From: Microvirga terrae
GTDB taxonomy: Bacteria; Pseudomonadota; Alphaproteobacteria; Rhizobiales; Beijerinckiaceae
DNA length: 64,000 bases
Assembly: GCF_013307435.2 (NCBI RefSeq)
Contig: NZ_CP102845.1
Location: 3,718,001-3,782,000, forward strand
Reading direction: 5' to 3'
The notes beneath the pieces were generated by a model that did not search any database, was not told the DNA's origin, and saw nothing but the letters and a program-made list of their open reading frames with translations. The stretch's first letter is position 1, and each line of letters begins with the position of its first letter. Shown here one piece after another: positions 10,721 through 19,161 of this stretch. Both the position numbers and the translations under genes were made by a program.

Positions 10721-12025
10721 ATGCGTGTTGCGATGATCGGAGCGGGCTATGTGGGGCTGGTGTCGGGCGCCTGCTTTGCTGATTTCGGGCACGAGGTCTG
10801 CTGCGTCGACAAGGAGCCGGCCAAGATCGAGGCGCTCAACCGGGGCGCGATCCCGATCTTCGAGCCGGGCCTGGACGATCTCGTGGCCAAGAACGTGCGC
10901 GAGGACCGCCTGACCTTCACCACCGATCTGGCGCAGGCCGTCAAGAGCGCACAGGCCGTGTTCATCGCGGTCGGCACCCCGTCCCGGCGCGGCGACGGCC
11001 ATGCGGACCTGTCCTATGTCTACCAGGCCGCCCGCGACATCGCGGCCGCCATGGACGGCTACACCGTGGTGGTGACCAAATCGACCGTGCCGGTGGGCAC
11101 CGGCGACGAGGTCGAGCGCATCATCCGCGAGACCCGGCCCGAGGCCGAGTTCGCCGTGGTGTCGAACCCGGAGTTCCTGCGCGAAGGTGCAGCGATCGCC
11201 GATTTCAAGCGCCCGGACCGCATCGTGGTGGGCACCGAGGACGAGCGCGCCAAGGACGTGATGACCGAGCTCTACCGCCCGCTCTACCTCAACCAGTCTC
11301 CCCTGCTCAGCATGTCCCGGCGCACGGCCGAGCTGACCAAGTATGCCGCCAACGCGTTCCTGGCCACCAAGATCACCTTCATCAACGAGATCGCCGATCT
11401 GTGCGAGCAGGTGGGCGCCAACGTGCAGGACGTGGCCCGCGGCATCGGCCTCGACAACCGGATCGGGGCGAAGTTCCTTCATGCCGGCCCGGGCTATGGC
11501 GGCTCGTGCTTTCCCAAGGACACGCTGGCCCTGATCAAGACCGCGCAGGACCACGAGGCGCCGATGCGCATCGTCGAGACGGTGGCGGCGGTCAACAGCC
11601 AGCGCAAGCGCGCCATGGGCCGCAAGGTGATCGCCGCCTGCGGCGGCTCGGTGCGCGGCAAGACCGTGGCGGTGCTCGGCCTGACCTTCAAGCCCAACAC
11701 CGACGACATGCGCGATGCGCCCTCCATCGACGTGATCACGGCGCTGCAGGACGCCGGGGCCCGGGTGAAAGCCTATGATCCGGAAGGCATGGAGGCGGCC
11801 CGGTCGGTGCTGACCGACGTGGCCTATGCCCGGGATGCCTACGATTGCGCCCGCGGGGCCGACGCCCTGGTGCTGGTGACCGAATGGGACACGTTCCGGG
11901 CCCTGGACCTGTCGCGCCTGAAGGCGACGCTGGCCGCCCCGGTGGTGGTGGACCTGCGCAACGTCTACCGCCCCGAGGAGATGCGCCGCCACGGCTTCAC
12001 CTATGTCAGCATCGGACGCCTCTGA
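10721..12025 (+). CDS. UDP-glucose 6-dehydrogenase
   Basis: 434 residues. It oxidises UDP-glucose to UDP-glucuronate with two NAD+, giving a precursor for acidic polysaccharides and lipid A modification. The N-terminal Rossmann motif GAGYVGLVSGACFADFGHEV is intact, as are NPEFLREGAAI and the catalytic cysteine motif GPGYGGSCFPKDT at about residues 256-268. The C-terminal UDP-binding domain contains GLTFKPNTDDMRDAPS. Preceded by AGGGAG. Monocistronic here; it could feed either of the two glycosyltransferase regions of this window. Homologues are called ugd, udg or rkpK. Confidence 0.96.
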   Translation: MRVAMIGAGYVGLVSGACFADFGHEVCCVDKEPAKIEALNRGAIPIFEPGLDDLVAKNVREDRLTFTTDLAQAVKSAQAVFIAVGTPSRRGDGHADLSYVYQAARDIAAAMDGYTVVVTKSTVPVGTGDEVERIIRETRPEAEFAVVSNPEFLREGAAIADFKRPDRIVVGTEDERAKDVMTELYRPLYLNQSPLLSMSRRTAELTKYAANAFLATKITFINEIADLCEQVGANVQDVARGIGLDNRIGAKFLHAGPGYGGSCFPKDTLALIKTAQDHEAPMRIVETVAAVNSQRKRAMGRKVIAACGGSVRGKTVAVLGLTFKPNTDDMRDAPSIDVITALQDAGARVKAYDPEGMEAARSVLTDVAYARDAYDCARGADALVLVTEWDTFRALDLSRLKATLAAPVVVDLRNVYRPEEMRRHGFTYVSIGRL

Positions 12026-12071
12026 GCGCAGCCCCTGGGACCTTCGGCCGGCCGGGCCCTCCCCGTCCTCA

Positions 12072-12093
12072 CCGGGACAAGCCCGGCCATGAC
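12072..12093 (+). repeat. Intergenic palindromic repeat, unit A alone
   Basis: CCGGGACAAGCCCGGCCATG plus AC, 22 bases and almost identical to unit A of the paired repeats at 8603-8624 and 38578-38598. Located between ugd and the Lrp-domain gene, without a clear unit B. Confidence 0.65.
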
Positions 12094-12187
12094 GCCGTGT
12101 CAGGTTGAACCACAGAGGTTCTCACCGGCGTGCTCCCGTGCCATATCTCCCTGATCCTCACGTTTCAGACGACGCTCCGGAGACCCC

Positions 12188-12424
12188 ATGCAGACCTTCT
12201 TCGTCGAGATCAAATGCAAGCTCGGCAAGACCTACGCGGTCGCCAATGCCCTCGCCGACCGGGAAATCGCGTCGGAGATCTACTCGACGGCGGGCAATTA
12301 CGACATTCTCGCTAAGTTCCATGTGGATGACGGGGTCGATATCGGCCATTTCATCGCGGAGAACGTGCAGGTCATCCCGGAGATCGCCGACACGCATACG
12401 ATCATCACGTTCAAGGCGTTCTGA
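12188..12424 (+). CDS. Stand-alone Lrp/AsnC ligand-binding (RAM) domain protein
   Basis: 78 residues that correspond entirely to the AsnC_trans_reg/RAM beta-alpha-beta-beta-alpha-beta domain (FFVEIKCKLGKTYAVANALADR, IYSTAGNYDILAKFHVDD), without the helix-turn-helix of full regulators. Such single-domain proteins form dimers and can bind small molecules or partner with full-length Lrp proteins. CCGGAGAC precedes the ATG. No operon partner is obvious. Confidence 0.88.
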   Translation: MQTFFVEIKCKLGKTYAVANALADREIASEIYSTAGNYDILAKFHVDDGVDIGHFIAENVQVIPEIADTHTIITFKAF

Positions 12425-12507
12425 AACCCTGGCCCTGCCAGGTGATTCCAAGCACAGCCCGGAGACGGCACCCGCGATAGGATAGAGGCTCCTTCAAGGA
12501 GGAGCCG

Positions 12508-13173
12508 ATGGCATCTCATACGGACTGGCGCGAGGTCTACGACTTCTGGTTTCCTGTCGACCTCTCGGAGGCCGACGTCGCGGCGCACTGGCAGATGCTG
12601 GCCTGGTGGATGCGCGGCGGAGCCAATGCGGAGCTGCATCGGTTCGCCCCCCTGGTGCGTGCGGCCAGGGCCGGCGAACTCGACCGCTGGCGATCCACGC
12701 CGCTCGGTCGGCTGTGCCTGATCATCGTGCTCGACCAGTTCCCACGCGGCCTCTTCGCCGGCGCGCCGGACGCCTATTCCTCCGATCCGGAGACGGTGAG
12801 GTTGGCCGAGGAAGGGTTCGATAACGGGCACTACGACGCCCTGACGAGCCCTTACGAAAGGTTCTTCTATTTCCTTCCGCTGGCCCATGCGGAAGGTCCG
12901 GACCATCTGGAGCGGATGAGGCGCATCGTGGCCATCTCGGAACAGGCCCTCGACGAGGCTCCGGAGCACCTCAAGCCGGTCTGGCAGTTCTCCCTCAGCC
13001 AGGCCCGGGCCAATTTCGACATCATCGCCCGTTTCGGCCGCTTCCCGCACCGGAATCCAGTCCTCGGACGCCACTCGACCCCCGAGGAACTGACCTACCT
13101 GGCCAAGGGCGATTTCGTTCACACGCGCTCGCTGCCGGCCTCCGCGTCGTCGGCCATCAGCGCGGTCGGATGA
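12508..13173 (+). CDS. DUF924 family protein
   Basis: 221 residues. Family signatures are VYDFWFP near the N-terminus, a FAPLVRAARAGELDRW block, IIVLDQFPRGLF and YERFFYFLPLAHAE. DUF924 proteins are all-helical, TPR-like and uncharacterised. A strong Shine-Dalgarno sequence (AAGGAGGAG) precedes ATG 12508. It converges with the transglycosylase gene, 16 bases apart. Confidence 0.9.
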   Translation: MASHTDWREVYDFWFPVDLSEADVAAHWQMLAWWMRGGANAELHRFAPLVRAARAGELDRWRSTPLGRLCLIIVLDQFPRGLFAGAPDAYSSDPETVRLAEEGFDNGHYDALTSPYERFFYFLPLAHAEGPDHLERMRRIVAISEQALDEAPEHLKPVWQFSLSQARANFDIIARFGRFPHRNPVLGRHSTPEELTYLAKGDFVHTRSLPASASSAISAVG

Positions 13174-13189
13174 GGTTCGGGCGCAGCCT

Positions 13190-14284
13190 TTACTGCACGA
13201 GCGGCGATGCGTCGGCCGACACCTCGGTGCGCTCGGTCTGACGGGAGATTTCGGCCAGATAGGGGCCGATGCCCTCGTAGCGGTCGAGGCGGCGGACGAT
13301 CTTCGAATCGATCTTGTTGTAGAGCTCCGCCACGCTGACCGAACGGCGCTTGCGCCCCTTGCCTTCCGTGAACAGCCCGGCATTGGCCTTCGCGGCCCTC
13401 GGGAACAGCTTGGAGGCCTTCATGTTCGGGTCCTGGTCGAGGACCTCGAGGAAGCGCACGGCGCTGGAGGCGCCCAGGAAATGGGCCAGATAGAGCTCCG
13501 CCTCGGCCAGCTCCCGCTCGCCTTCCGCCTGCAACGCCCGCTCCACGTCCTTGATCAGCTCGCCGGCCATGAGGGCCGAGAAATATGGATCCGTGCGCAG
13601 GCTCATGATCCACTCCCGGTGCTTCGGACTCACCTCCAGCTCACCGTTGACGTAGCTGATCGCGTCCGCAGCGGCCCCGAACCCGTAATCGGCCGCATGG
13701 GCGTAGATGGTCTCGATCCAGGTGCTGTCGATAAACTGGAACAGCCCTTGGGCGGACGACGTCGGCGCCTTGGCCTCGGGAGAGAGGCTCGATTCCACAT
13801 CCGCCAGGGTCATCATGTAGACCGGGTCGACCCCCGTCGCATGAGCGGCCTTCAGGATGGAATGCACGAGCCAGCGCGGCACGGTGCGACCGTTGAAGGG
13901 GATCAGCTCATCCGGATCGCCTGCTGTCTCGTCCGCCAGTTCCTGCGGCGCCGGCTTGACCGCGTGGGGTTTCTTGAACGTGAACGCACCCTCGAGGATC
14001 GCCTTGAAGAGGCCCGGCTCCTTCAGGAGCTTCGGGGTGAAGTCCATTGACGCGGTGATGAGCGAGCCGGTGGTGAGCGGCTGCTCGGCCGGGGCCGCGA
14101 CGGGTCTTGCCAGAAGGGCGCTCGGGAGGGTGGCGACGGCCGCGGGTCCGGCTGCCAAGCCCTGAAGGCCCAGCATCAGGCCCGCGGCCAAGGTGAGGTG
14201 AATGAAGCGGCGATGTCCGGACTTGCGCACATCCGCAACAGGCTGCGGAACCGCGCACAGCAGCGTTCTCGCGTTACTCATCAT
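13190..14284 (-). CDS. Exported lytic transglycosylase (SLT domain)
   Basis: About 364 residues. After a positively charged N-terminus, an Ala/Leu/Gly membrane segment (FIHLTLAAGLMLGLQGLAAGPAAVA) acts as signal peptide. Residues 135-260 form a goose-lysozyme-like SLT domain: LADVESSLSPEAKAPTSSA supplies the catalytic Glu in ADVES and is followed by QGLFQFIDSTW. It would cleave peptidoglycan glycan strands in the periplasm, forming 1,6-anhydro ends. Residues 60-130 are a low-complexity linker. Three overlapping start codons (GTG 14287, ATG 14284, ATG 14281) are possible. Monocistronic. Confidence 0.88.
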   Translation of the reverse strand: MMSNARTLLCAVPQPVADVRKSGHRRFIHLTLAAGLMLGLQGLAAGPAAVATLPSALLARPVAAPAEQPLTTGSLITASMDFTPKLLKEPGLFKAILEGAFTFKKPHAVKPAPQELADETAGDPDELIPFNGRTVPRWLVHSILKAAHATGVDPVYMMTLADVESSLSPEAKAPTSSAQGLFQFIDSTWIETIYAHAADYGFGAAADAISYVNGELEVSPKHREWIMSLRTDPYFSALMAGELIKDVERALQAEGERELAEAELYLAHFLGASSAVRFLEVLDQDPNMKASKLFPRAAKANAGLFTEGKGRKRRSVSVAELYNKIDSKIVRRLDRYEGIGPYLAEISRQTERTEVSADASPLVQ

Positions 14285-14455
14285 CACTAATCCCGCAACA
14301 GCCCGACCTGATGACCGGGCCTTCCCTTGTGTCGTTCTGGGACAAGGGTTGACGGGTAGATGTGACGAGAATCGGTCAGCTTGGCCATAAGAAGTAGGAT
14401 TTTGCTAACCGTGTCGGCATTTTCCCCGAAAAAATCTCAGGGGTTGGCCGGAAAT

Positions 14456-14899
14456 TTAGGATGACTGCGCGACAAGCTGCGCGTTCGTCCGCTCGAGGCG
14501 CTTCGCCAGCTCCCGCATGATCGCCAGGGACATCTGCGGGAACTGGGCCAGAAGCTCGAGGAAGACGCGCTTGTCGATTCGCAGGGCCGTGGTCGGCTCG
14601 GCCGCCATGATCGTGGCGGAGCGCGGCGTGTCCGACAGGATACCCATCTCACCCACCAGGGCGTTGCTCCCGAGTTCGGCCACCTGGATGTCGCCACCGG
14701 GCGTGTTGAGCAGGACACTCGCCCGGCCGTCGAGGATCACATAGGCGGCGTCGGACGGATCGCCCTGGGAGAAGAAGCGCTGCCCGTTGGAGAACTGCAC
14801 CCGCTCGCTCGTGAAGGCGAGGAGCTTCAGGCGGGCCGGATCCACATCTCGAAACATGGGCACCTGCCGCAAGGACTGAACCTCTGTCTCAAGCGTCAT
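14456..14899 (-). CDS. Single-domain cyclic nucleotide-binding protein
   Basis: 147 residues made of one Crp/CAP-type cNMP-binding beta-roll and a C-terminal helix, with no helix-turn-helix. The phosphate-binding cassette is present as LVGEMGILSDTPRSATI, keeping the Gly-Glu pair and the Arg that contacts the cyclic phosphate. It probably senses cAMP or cGMP and passes the signal by protein contact. Its ATG overlaps the stop codon of the upstream ABC exporter gene (ATGA, 14896-14899), so the two are translationally coupled and likely act together. Confidence 0.9.
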   Translation of the reverse strand: MTLETEVQSLRQVPMFRDVDPARLKLLAFTSERVQFSNGQRFFSQGDPSDAAYVILDGRASVLLNTPGGDIQVAELGSNALVGEMGILSDTPRSATIMAAEPTTALRIDKRVFLELLAQFPQMSLAIMRELAKRLERTNAQLVAQSS

Positions 14900-17616
14900 G
14901 CCACCTCTCCTGTTATCCTCTGTGCGGCAGCCGACTCGGGCCTGGCAGGCCTGGGAGCCGGAGCGGCCGTCTTGTCCGTGATGATTTGTCCGTCGCGGAA
15001 GCGCAACTGAACATCGAAAGCGCCTGCCTGTCGATCATTCGGAAGGACCATGAACAGGCTTTGTTGGTCGAGGAACTCGAGCAGCAGTTCGAGCAGCTGC
15101 TGGCTGCGGGCTTCATCGAAGGGCGCGAAGGCCCCGTCGATGACCAGGATGTCCGGACGCTTGACCAGGCAGCGCACGAGATTGACGCTCGCCCGCTCCT
15201 GCGGCGACAGGAGCCTGCCCGCCGTGCCGACCTGGTAGTCGAGGCCGATCCGCTCGATACCCTCCAGAAGATCGAGCTCCCGGACCACTGTTGCGATGGC
15301 CTCCGCGACACGGGCGCGGGCATTGGCCACCTGATAGCTGACGCGTCCGAACAGGAGGTTGTCCCGGAGTGGCGCCGCCGCGCAGTAACGCTCGGGGTCG
15401 AGGAACTCCACGCCATCGGAACCGGCCTTTTCGAGAACCTCGCGGACAAGAGCCCGCGCCTCCACGATCCGAGCCGTCAGCTGGCTGTCCAGGAGGCCGA
15501 GGCGGTGCCGGGCCTCGACATAGGCGAGCGGCAGCGCCAGAAGCCGCGTCCGGTCCTCCCGCCTCAGGGTGCCCTCGCCCCTGCCGTGCCGGCGCAGGAT
15601 GGCCTCGAATTCGGATAGCTCGTCGGCGCCGATGAAGGAAAACTGCTCGAACAGGGAATGGCCGGGGGGCAGACCTTCGAAGATCTCGGTCATGGTCTCG
15701 GCGATCTGCAGGCCCATGCGGACGAGATCGTCGGTCAGACCGGCTCGGTCGATGGCGCTGCGGAACTGGCCGTTCTCGGCGAGATTGCGCCCCCTGAACT
15801 CCTCCGAGATCGGCACCCCGAAGAGAAGATTCTCGGCGATGGTGGCCTGGCTGTTGTAGCGATCCGGATCGAAGGGCTCCACGAGATCGGCCATGCCGTT
15901 CGACAGGAACGTCTCGCGCAGGCGCCGCCGGGCTTCGACGACGCGCTCCGCGAGAGCCAGATGGCGTTCGGGATCGATCCTGCCCGCGAGGCCGAACAGG
16001 TAGACGGTGTCTCCCATGCCGATGCGGTCCAGGAGATCGAGGAGGATGCGGTCGAGATCGTTCTCGTCCCTTGCGCCGACCCGCTCGTAATCCACCCAGC
16101 GGTCGCCGATGCTCTCGATCGGATTGCCCGTCTTGAACGCTTCGGCGATCCGCCGGTCCATCTCCTTCTTCTCCTCCTCCGAACGGGCCAGGGGCTTCGT
16201 CCGGAGGCCGTAGATCAGGTTGTCGCGGATGCTGCCGGGAAACAGGATGGGATCAACCCCCGCATAGGCGATCCGACGCCCGATCACGGGAACGGACAGC
16301 TGGGTGAGGTCGCGCTCCCCGATCCGGATCTGCCCACTGAACTCCGACATGCGGCGGGCCAGGATGCGCGCCAGGGAGCTCGCGGCCGCCCCGCCGTTGG
16401 ATATCAGGGCGACGCTCGCAGGCAGAGTGACGGCGAAGGCGCCTCCTTCGATGATCATGTCGCCATGGGGGCCCGCCACGCGGATATCCTTGGCCACGAG
16501 CTCGCCGACCAGGGGCTGATCCTCCTCCGCCTCCTCGCGAGCCTCGAGCTGCGGCACGAGCCGCTCCTCGGCGAAATGCTGGGTGACCTGATCGTATTTC
16601 ACCTGAACGTCGAGACGCTGCTGGTCCCAGTCGATCAGCTCCTTCAAGGGCGGAGGCAGCTCCCGATAGGCGCCGATGACCGCGACGAGCTGGCCGATGT
16701 CGAGGGTGCCGCGCAGGGCGAAATAGCCGCCGATGGCGTAGAAGAAGAAAGGCGTCAGCTGCGCCAGGAAGTTGTTGAGCGATTTGACGAAGAACTTCCG
16801 GTTATAGATCTTGAGCCGGATGGTGAAGAGATTGAACAGCCGGTGTCCGATCTCCGCCCGCTCCCAATCGTAGGCATTGTGGACATGAACGACCTCGATG
16901 CCGTCCTGGACCTCGGCGATGCGCCCCGCCAGCTGACGGGAGGCGATCTGGCGCTGCTTTCCAAGGCGGAGGAGCTCGCGCCGCAGCTTCGGAATGATCG
17001 TGAACTGGACGGCGATCACCGCCAGGGCGATCAGTCCGAGCCACACGTTCTGGATCATGATGAAGGCGAGCGCCGTGATCGCCTGCATGCCCAGGAAGAT
17101 CGGGGTGATGAACGCATCCCCGATGAAGCCGCCGATCGGTTCGACCTCATCCTTGATGATCGTTGCGGTCTCTGAGGCTTTGACCGTGCGCAGGGCATCC
17201 GGGGTGAACCGGAGCACCATGGAGAACAGGTCGAAGCGCATCCGCCGGAGCATCCGCTCGCCCAGCACGCCCTTGGCCACGTTGATCCAGTACTTGAACG
17301 CCCCGTTGACGATGACGAAGAACAGGAACAGGGTCGAGAGGCCGAAGAGCAGACCGAGCCGGCCGACCTGGAAGCCCTGGAAGATCTCCAGAGTGCCGCC
17401 CCCGAGCCATTTCGGCCATCCATAGCTGAGATGGAGGAACGGAGCGGTGGCGTTGCCGTCCCTGAAGGCTTCGCCCTGGATGGCCTGGTTGACGATCTGC
17501 CGGGGCAGATCCAGGGACATGAAGTAGAACGGCAGAGAAGCGAGCACTACGGCGCAGACGATGAGCTGGTCGCGCTTGGAATGTGTCCAAATATACCTGA
17601 AGAGGCTCTTTTCCAT
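14896..17616 (-). CDS. ABC exporter-like membrane protein with degenerate, expanded ATPase domain
   Basis: 906 residues from ATG 17616; an upstream TTG at 17673 would add 19. Residues 15-330 hold an ABC-exporter type transmembrane domain with about six segments. The nucleotide-binding domain (from about 370) has lost every catalytic motif: Walker A reads VALISNGGAAASSL (402-415) with no lysine; the signature is LSPQERAS (803-810); Walker B is ILVIDG (823-828) with Gly in place of the catalytic Glu; the switch histidine position reads LPND. Between Walker A and the signature lie about 390 residues instead of about 100, with three Q-loop-like segments (453-470, 581-600, 738-757). It is probably inactive as an ATPase or works by another mechanism. 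Coupled to the cNMP-binding gene and divergent from glycosyltransferase genes, which suggests a glycan export or surface role. Confidence 0.85.
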   Translation of the reverse strand: MEKSLFRYIWTHSKRDQLIVCAVVLASLPFYFMSLDLPRQIVNQAIQGEAFRDGNATAPFLHLSYGWPKWLGGGTLEIFQGFQVGRLGLLFGLSTLFLFFVIVNGAFKYWINVAKGVLGERMLRRMRFDLFSMVLRFTPDALRTVKASETATIIKDEVEPIGGFIGDAFITPIFLGMQAITALAFIMIQNVWLGLIALAVIAVQFTIIPKLRRELLRLGKQRQIASRQLAGRIAEVQDGIEVVHVHNAYDWERAEIGHRLFNLFTIRLKIYNRKFFVKSLNNFLAQLTPFFFYAIGGYFALRGTLDIGQLVAVIGAYRELPPPLKELIDWDQQRLDVQVKYDQVTQHFAEERLVPQLEAREEAEEDQPLVGELVAKDIRVAGPHGDMIIEGGAFAVTLPASVALISNGGAAASSLARILARRMSEFSGQIRIGERDLTQLSVPVIGRRIAYAGVDPILFPGSIRDNLIYGLRTKPLARSEEEKKEMDRRIAEAFKTGNPIESIGDRWVDYERVGARDENDLDRILLDLLDRIGMGDTVYLFGLAGRIDPERHLALAERVVEARRRLRETFLSNGMADLVEPFDPDRYNSQATIAENLLFGVPISEEFRGRNLAENGQFRSAIDRAGLTDDLVRMGLQIAETMTEIFEGLPPGHSLFEQFSFIGADELSEFEAILRRHGRGEGTLRREDRTRLLALPLAYVEARHRLGLLDSQLTARIVEARALVREVLEKAGSDGVEFLDPERYCAAAPLRDNLLFGRVSYQVANARARVAEAIATVVRELDLLEGIERIGLDYQVGTAGRLLSPQERASVNLVRCLVKRPDILVIDGAFAPFDEARSQQLLELLLEFLDQQSLFMVLPNDRQAGAFDVQLRFRDGQIITDKTAAPAPRPARPESAAAQRITGEVA

Positions 17617-17697
17617 TGCCCAACGGTTACCACTTCTGTACGCCTGGATGAACCTCTTTCCGATCTCGGGCAATGCCTTATTTGATCGATAGGGACC

Positions 17698-17725
17698 TTA
17701 GCGCGTCGTGCGGAAAAGTGGATCC
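17698..17725 (-). repeat. Dispersed 28-bp motif, copy 2 (before the ABC exporter)
   Basis: On the reverse strand it reads TCCACTTTTCCGCACGACG and then CGCTAAGG, closely matching the copy before meaB. It points toward the ABC exporter start at 17616, 82 bases away. Confidence 0.55.
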
Positions 17726-17790
17726 GGTCGTCCGCCCCCAGCGATGTGCTACTTATAGGAGGGAGCATCGGAATCCATCCCAAGCGTGCA

Positions 17791-17820
17791 AAATCACCTT
17801 TGGATCCGATACTCTTGAAG
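17791..17820 (+). repeat. Dispersed 28-bp motif, copy 3 (before the first glycosyltransferase)
   Basis: A weaker copy: ATCACCTTTGGATCCGATAC then CTTGAAG. It points toward the glycosyltransferase start at 17879. Together with copy 2 it makes a divergent pair in this 262-base intergenic region. Confidence 0.4.
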
Positions 17821-17878
17821 GTAGAGAAGGCGGACGGGTCGGCGTTCGACCCGGCAGACTGACCGTAGGGGCAGCCGC

Positions 17879-19153
17879 ATGGCAGACCTGGTGAAGGACT
17901 TCGATCAGGACGCAGGTCCTTCCCCGGTGCAGCCCGTGAGCGGCCGCGGAACCCGTGTTCTCATCTACAGCCACGACACCTTCGGCCTCGGGCATCTTCG
18001 CCGGTCGCGGGCGATCGCGAACGCCATCGTCCAGAGCCATCCAGACACCTCGGTGGTCATCATCTCGGGCTCGCCGGTCATCGGCAATTTCGAGTTCGAC
18101 AGCGGCGTCGACTACATCCGCATCCCGGGGGTCACGAAGCTGCCGGACGGGGATTACCGCAGCCTCAACCTCAATGTGGAGCTGGATGAGGCCGTCGGCC
18201 TGCGCCAGGCCCTCATCCTTCAAGCCGCCAAGGCTTTCAAGCCGGACGTGTTCATCGTCGACAAGGAGCCGACCGGATTTCGCGGCGAGGTCGTGCCGGC
18301 GCTCGATTACCTCAAGGCAGCCGGATGCCGCCTCGTGCTCGGCATCCGCGACGTGATGGACGAACCGGCTCTTCTCGTTCCGGAATGGGAGCGCAAGGAC
18401 GCCAAGGACGCCCTCATCCGCTATTACGACGAGATCTGGGTCTATGGCCTCAAGGACGTTTATCAGCCCCTCCAGGCCCTCAACCTCCCCGCTCACGTGG
18501 AGGAGCGCATCACCTATACCGGCTATCTGCGCCGGGACGTGCCGCCGACCCCGTCCCTGACCCGCTATCCCAAGATCACGAAGCAGCCATTCGTCCTGGT
18601 GACCACCGGCGGCGGGGGCGATGGCGACGACCTGATCGACTGGGTGATCTCGGCCTACGAGGCCGACGCGGAGCTCGATCAGCCGGCTCTGATCCTGTTC
18701 GGCCCCTTCATCGACCGGGACAAGCGCCGGTCCTTCGTGGAACGCATCGCCAAGCAGCCGAAGCTCGACGTGATGTCGTTCGACAACAAGATCGAACGGC
18801 TCATGAAGAAGGCGGACGCCATCGTGGCCATGGGCGGGTACAACACCTTCTGCGAGGCCCTTTCGTTCGACAAGCGCACACTCATCGTTCCGCGCACGCG
18901 TCCCCGCCTCGAGCAGTATATCCGGGCCGTCGAAGGCGAGCGGCTCGGGCTGGTGAGCATGCTCAGCGACTACAAGGAGCCGCGCACGCCCGAGCGCATG
19001 GCCGCCGCCCTTCGATCCCTGTCATCGCAGCCGCGCCCGTCGGAGGTGACCGTCCCGGGCCTTCTCGACGGACTCGACCGGGTCCAGGAACGCCTCAGGG
19101 CCTTGACGGATCCACGGGCGCCGTTCGCCACCTATCACCAGGCGGCCGAGTAA
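17879..19153 (+). CDS. Predicted glycosyltransferase, MurG-like (GT28 fold)
   Basis: 424 residues. The N-terminal Rossmann domain starts after a 20-residue tail: VLIYSHDTFGLGHLRRSRAI has the Gly-His-rich loop of MurG-like enzymes. The C-terminal domain has FVLVTTGGGGDGDDLI and AMGGYNTFCEALSFDKRTLIVPR, the nucleotide-sugar binding motif of the GT28 C-terminal fold. It resembles the COG4671 predicted glycosyltransferases; donor and acceptor are unknown. It is the first gene of a co-directional four-gene run, and the next begins 8 bases after its stop. Confidence 0.9.
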   Translation: MADLVKDFDQDAGPSPVQPVSGRGTRVLIYSHDTFGLGHLRRSRAIANAIVQSHPDTSVVIISGSPVIGNFEFDSGVDYIRIPGVTKLPDGDYRSLNLNVELDEAVGLRQALILQAAKAFKPDVFIVDKEPTGFRGEVVPALDYLKAAGCRLVLGIRDVMDEPALLVPEWERKDAKDALIRYYDEIWVYGLKDVYQPLQALNLPAHVEERITYTGYLRRDVPPTPSLTRYPKITKQPFVLVTTGGGGDGDDLIDWVISAYEADAELDQPALILFGPFIDRDKRRSFVERIAKQPKLDVMSFDNKIERLMKKADAIVAMGGYNTFCEALSFDKRTLIVPRTRPRLEQYIRAVEGERLGLVSMLSDYKEPRTPERMAAALRSLSSQPRPSEVTVPGLLDGLDRVQERLRALTDPRAPFATYHQAAE

Positions 19154-19161
19154 TCGCCCCC

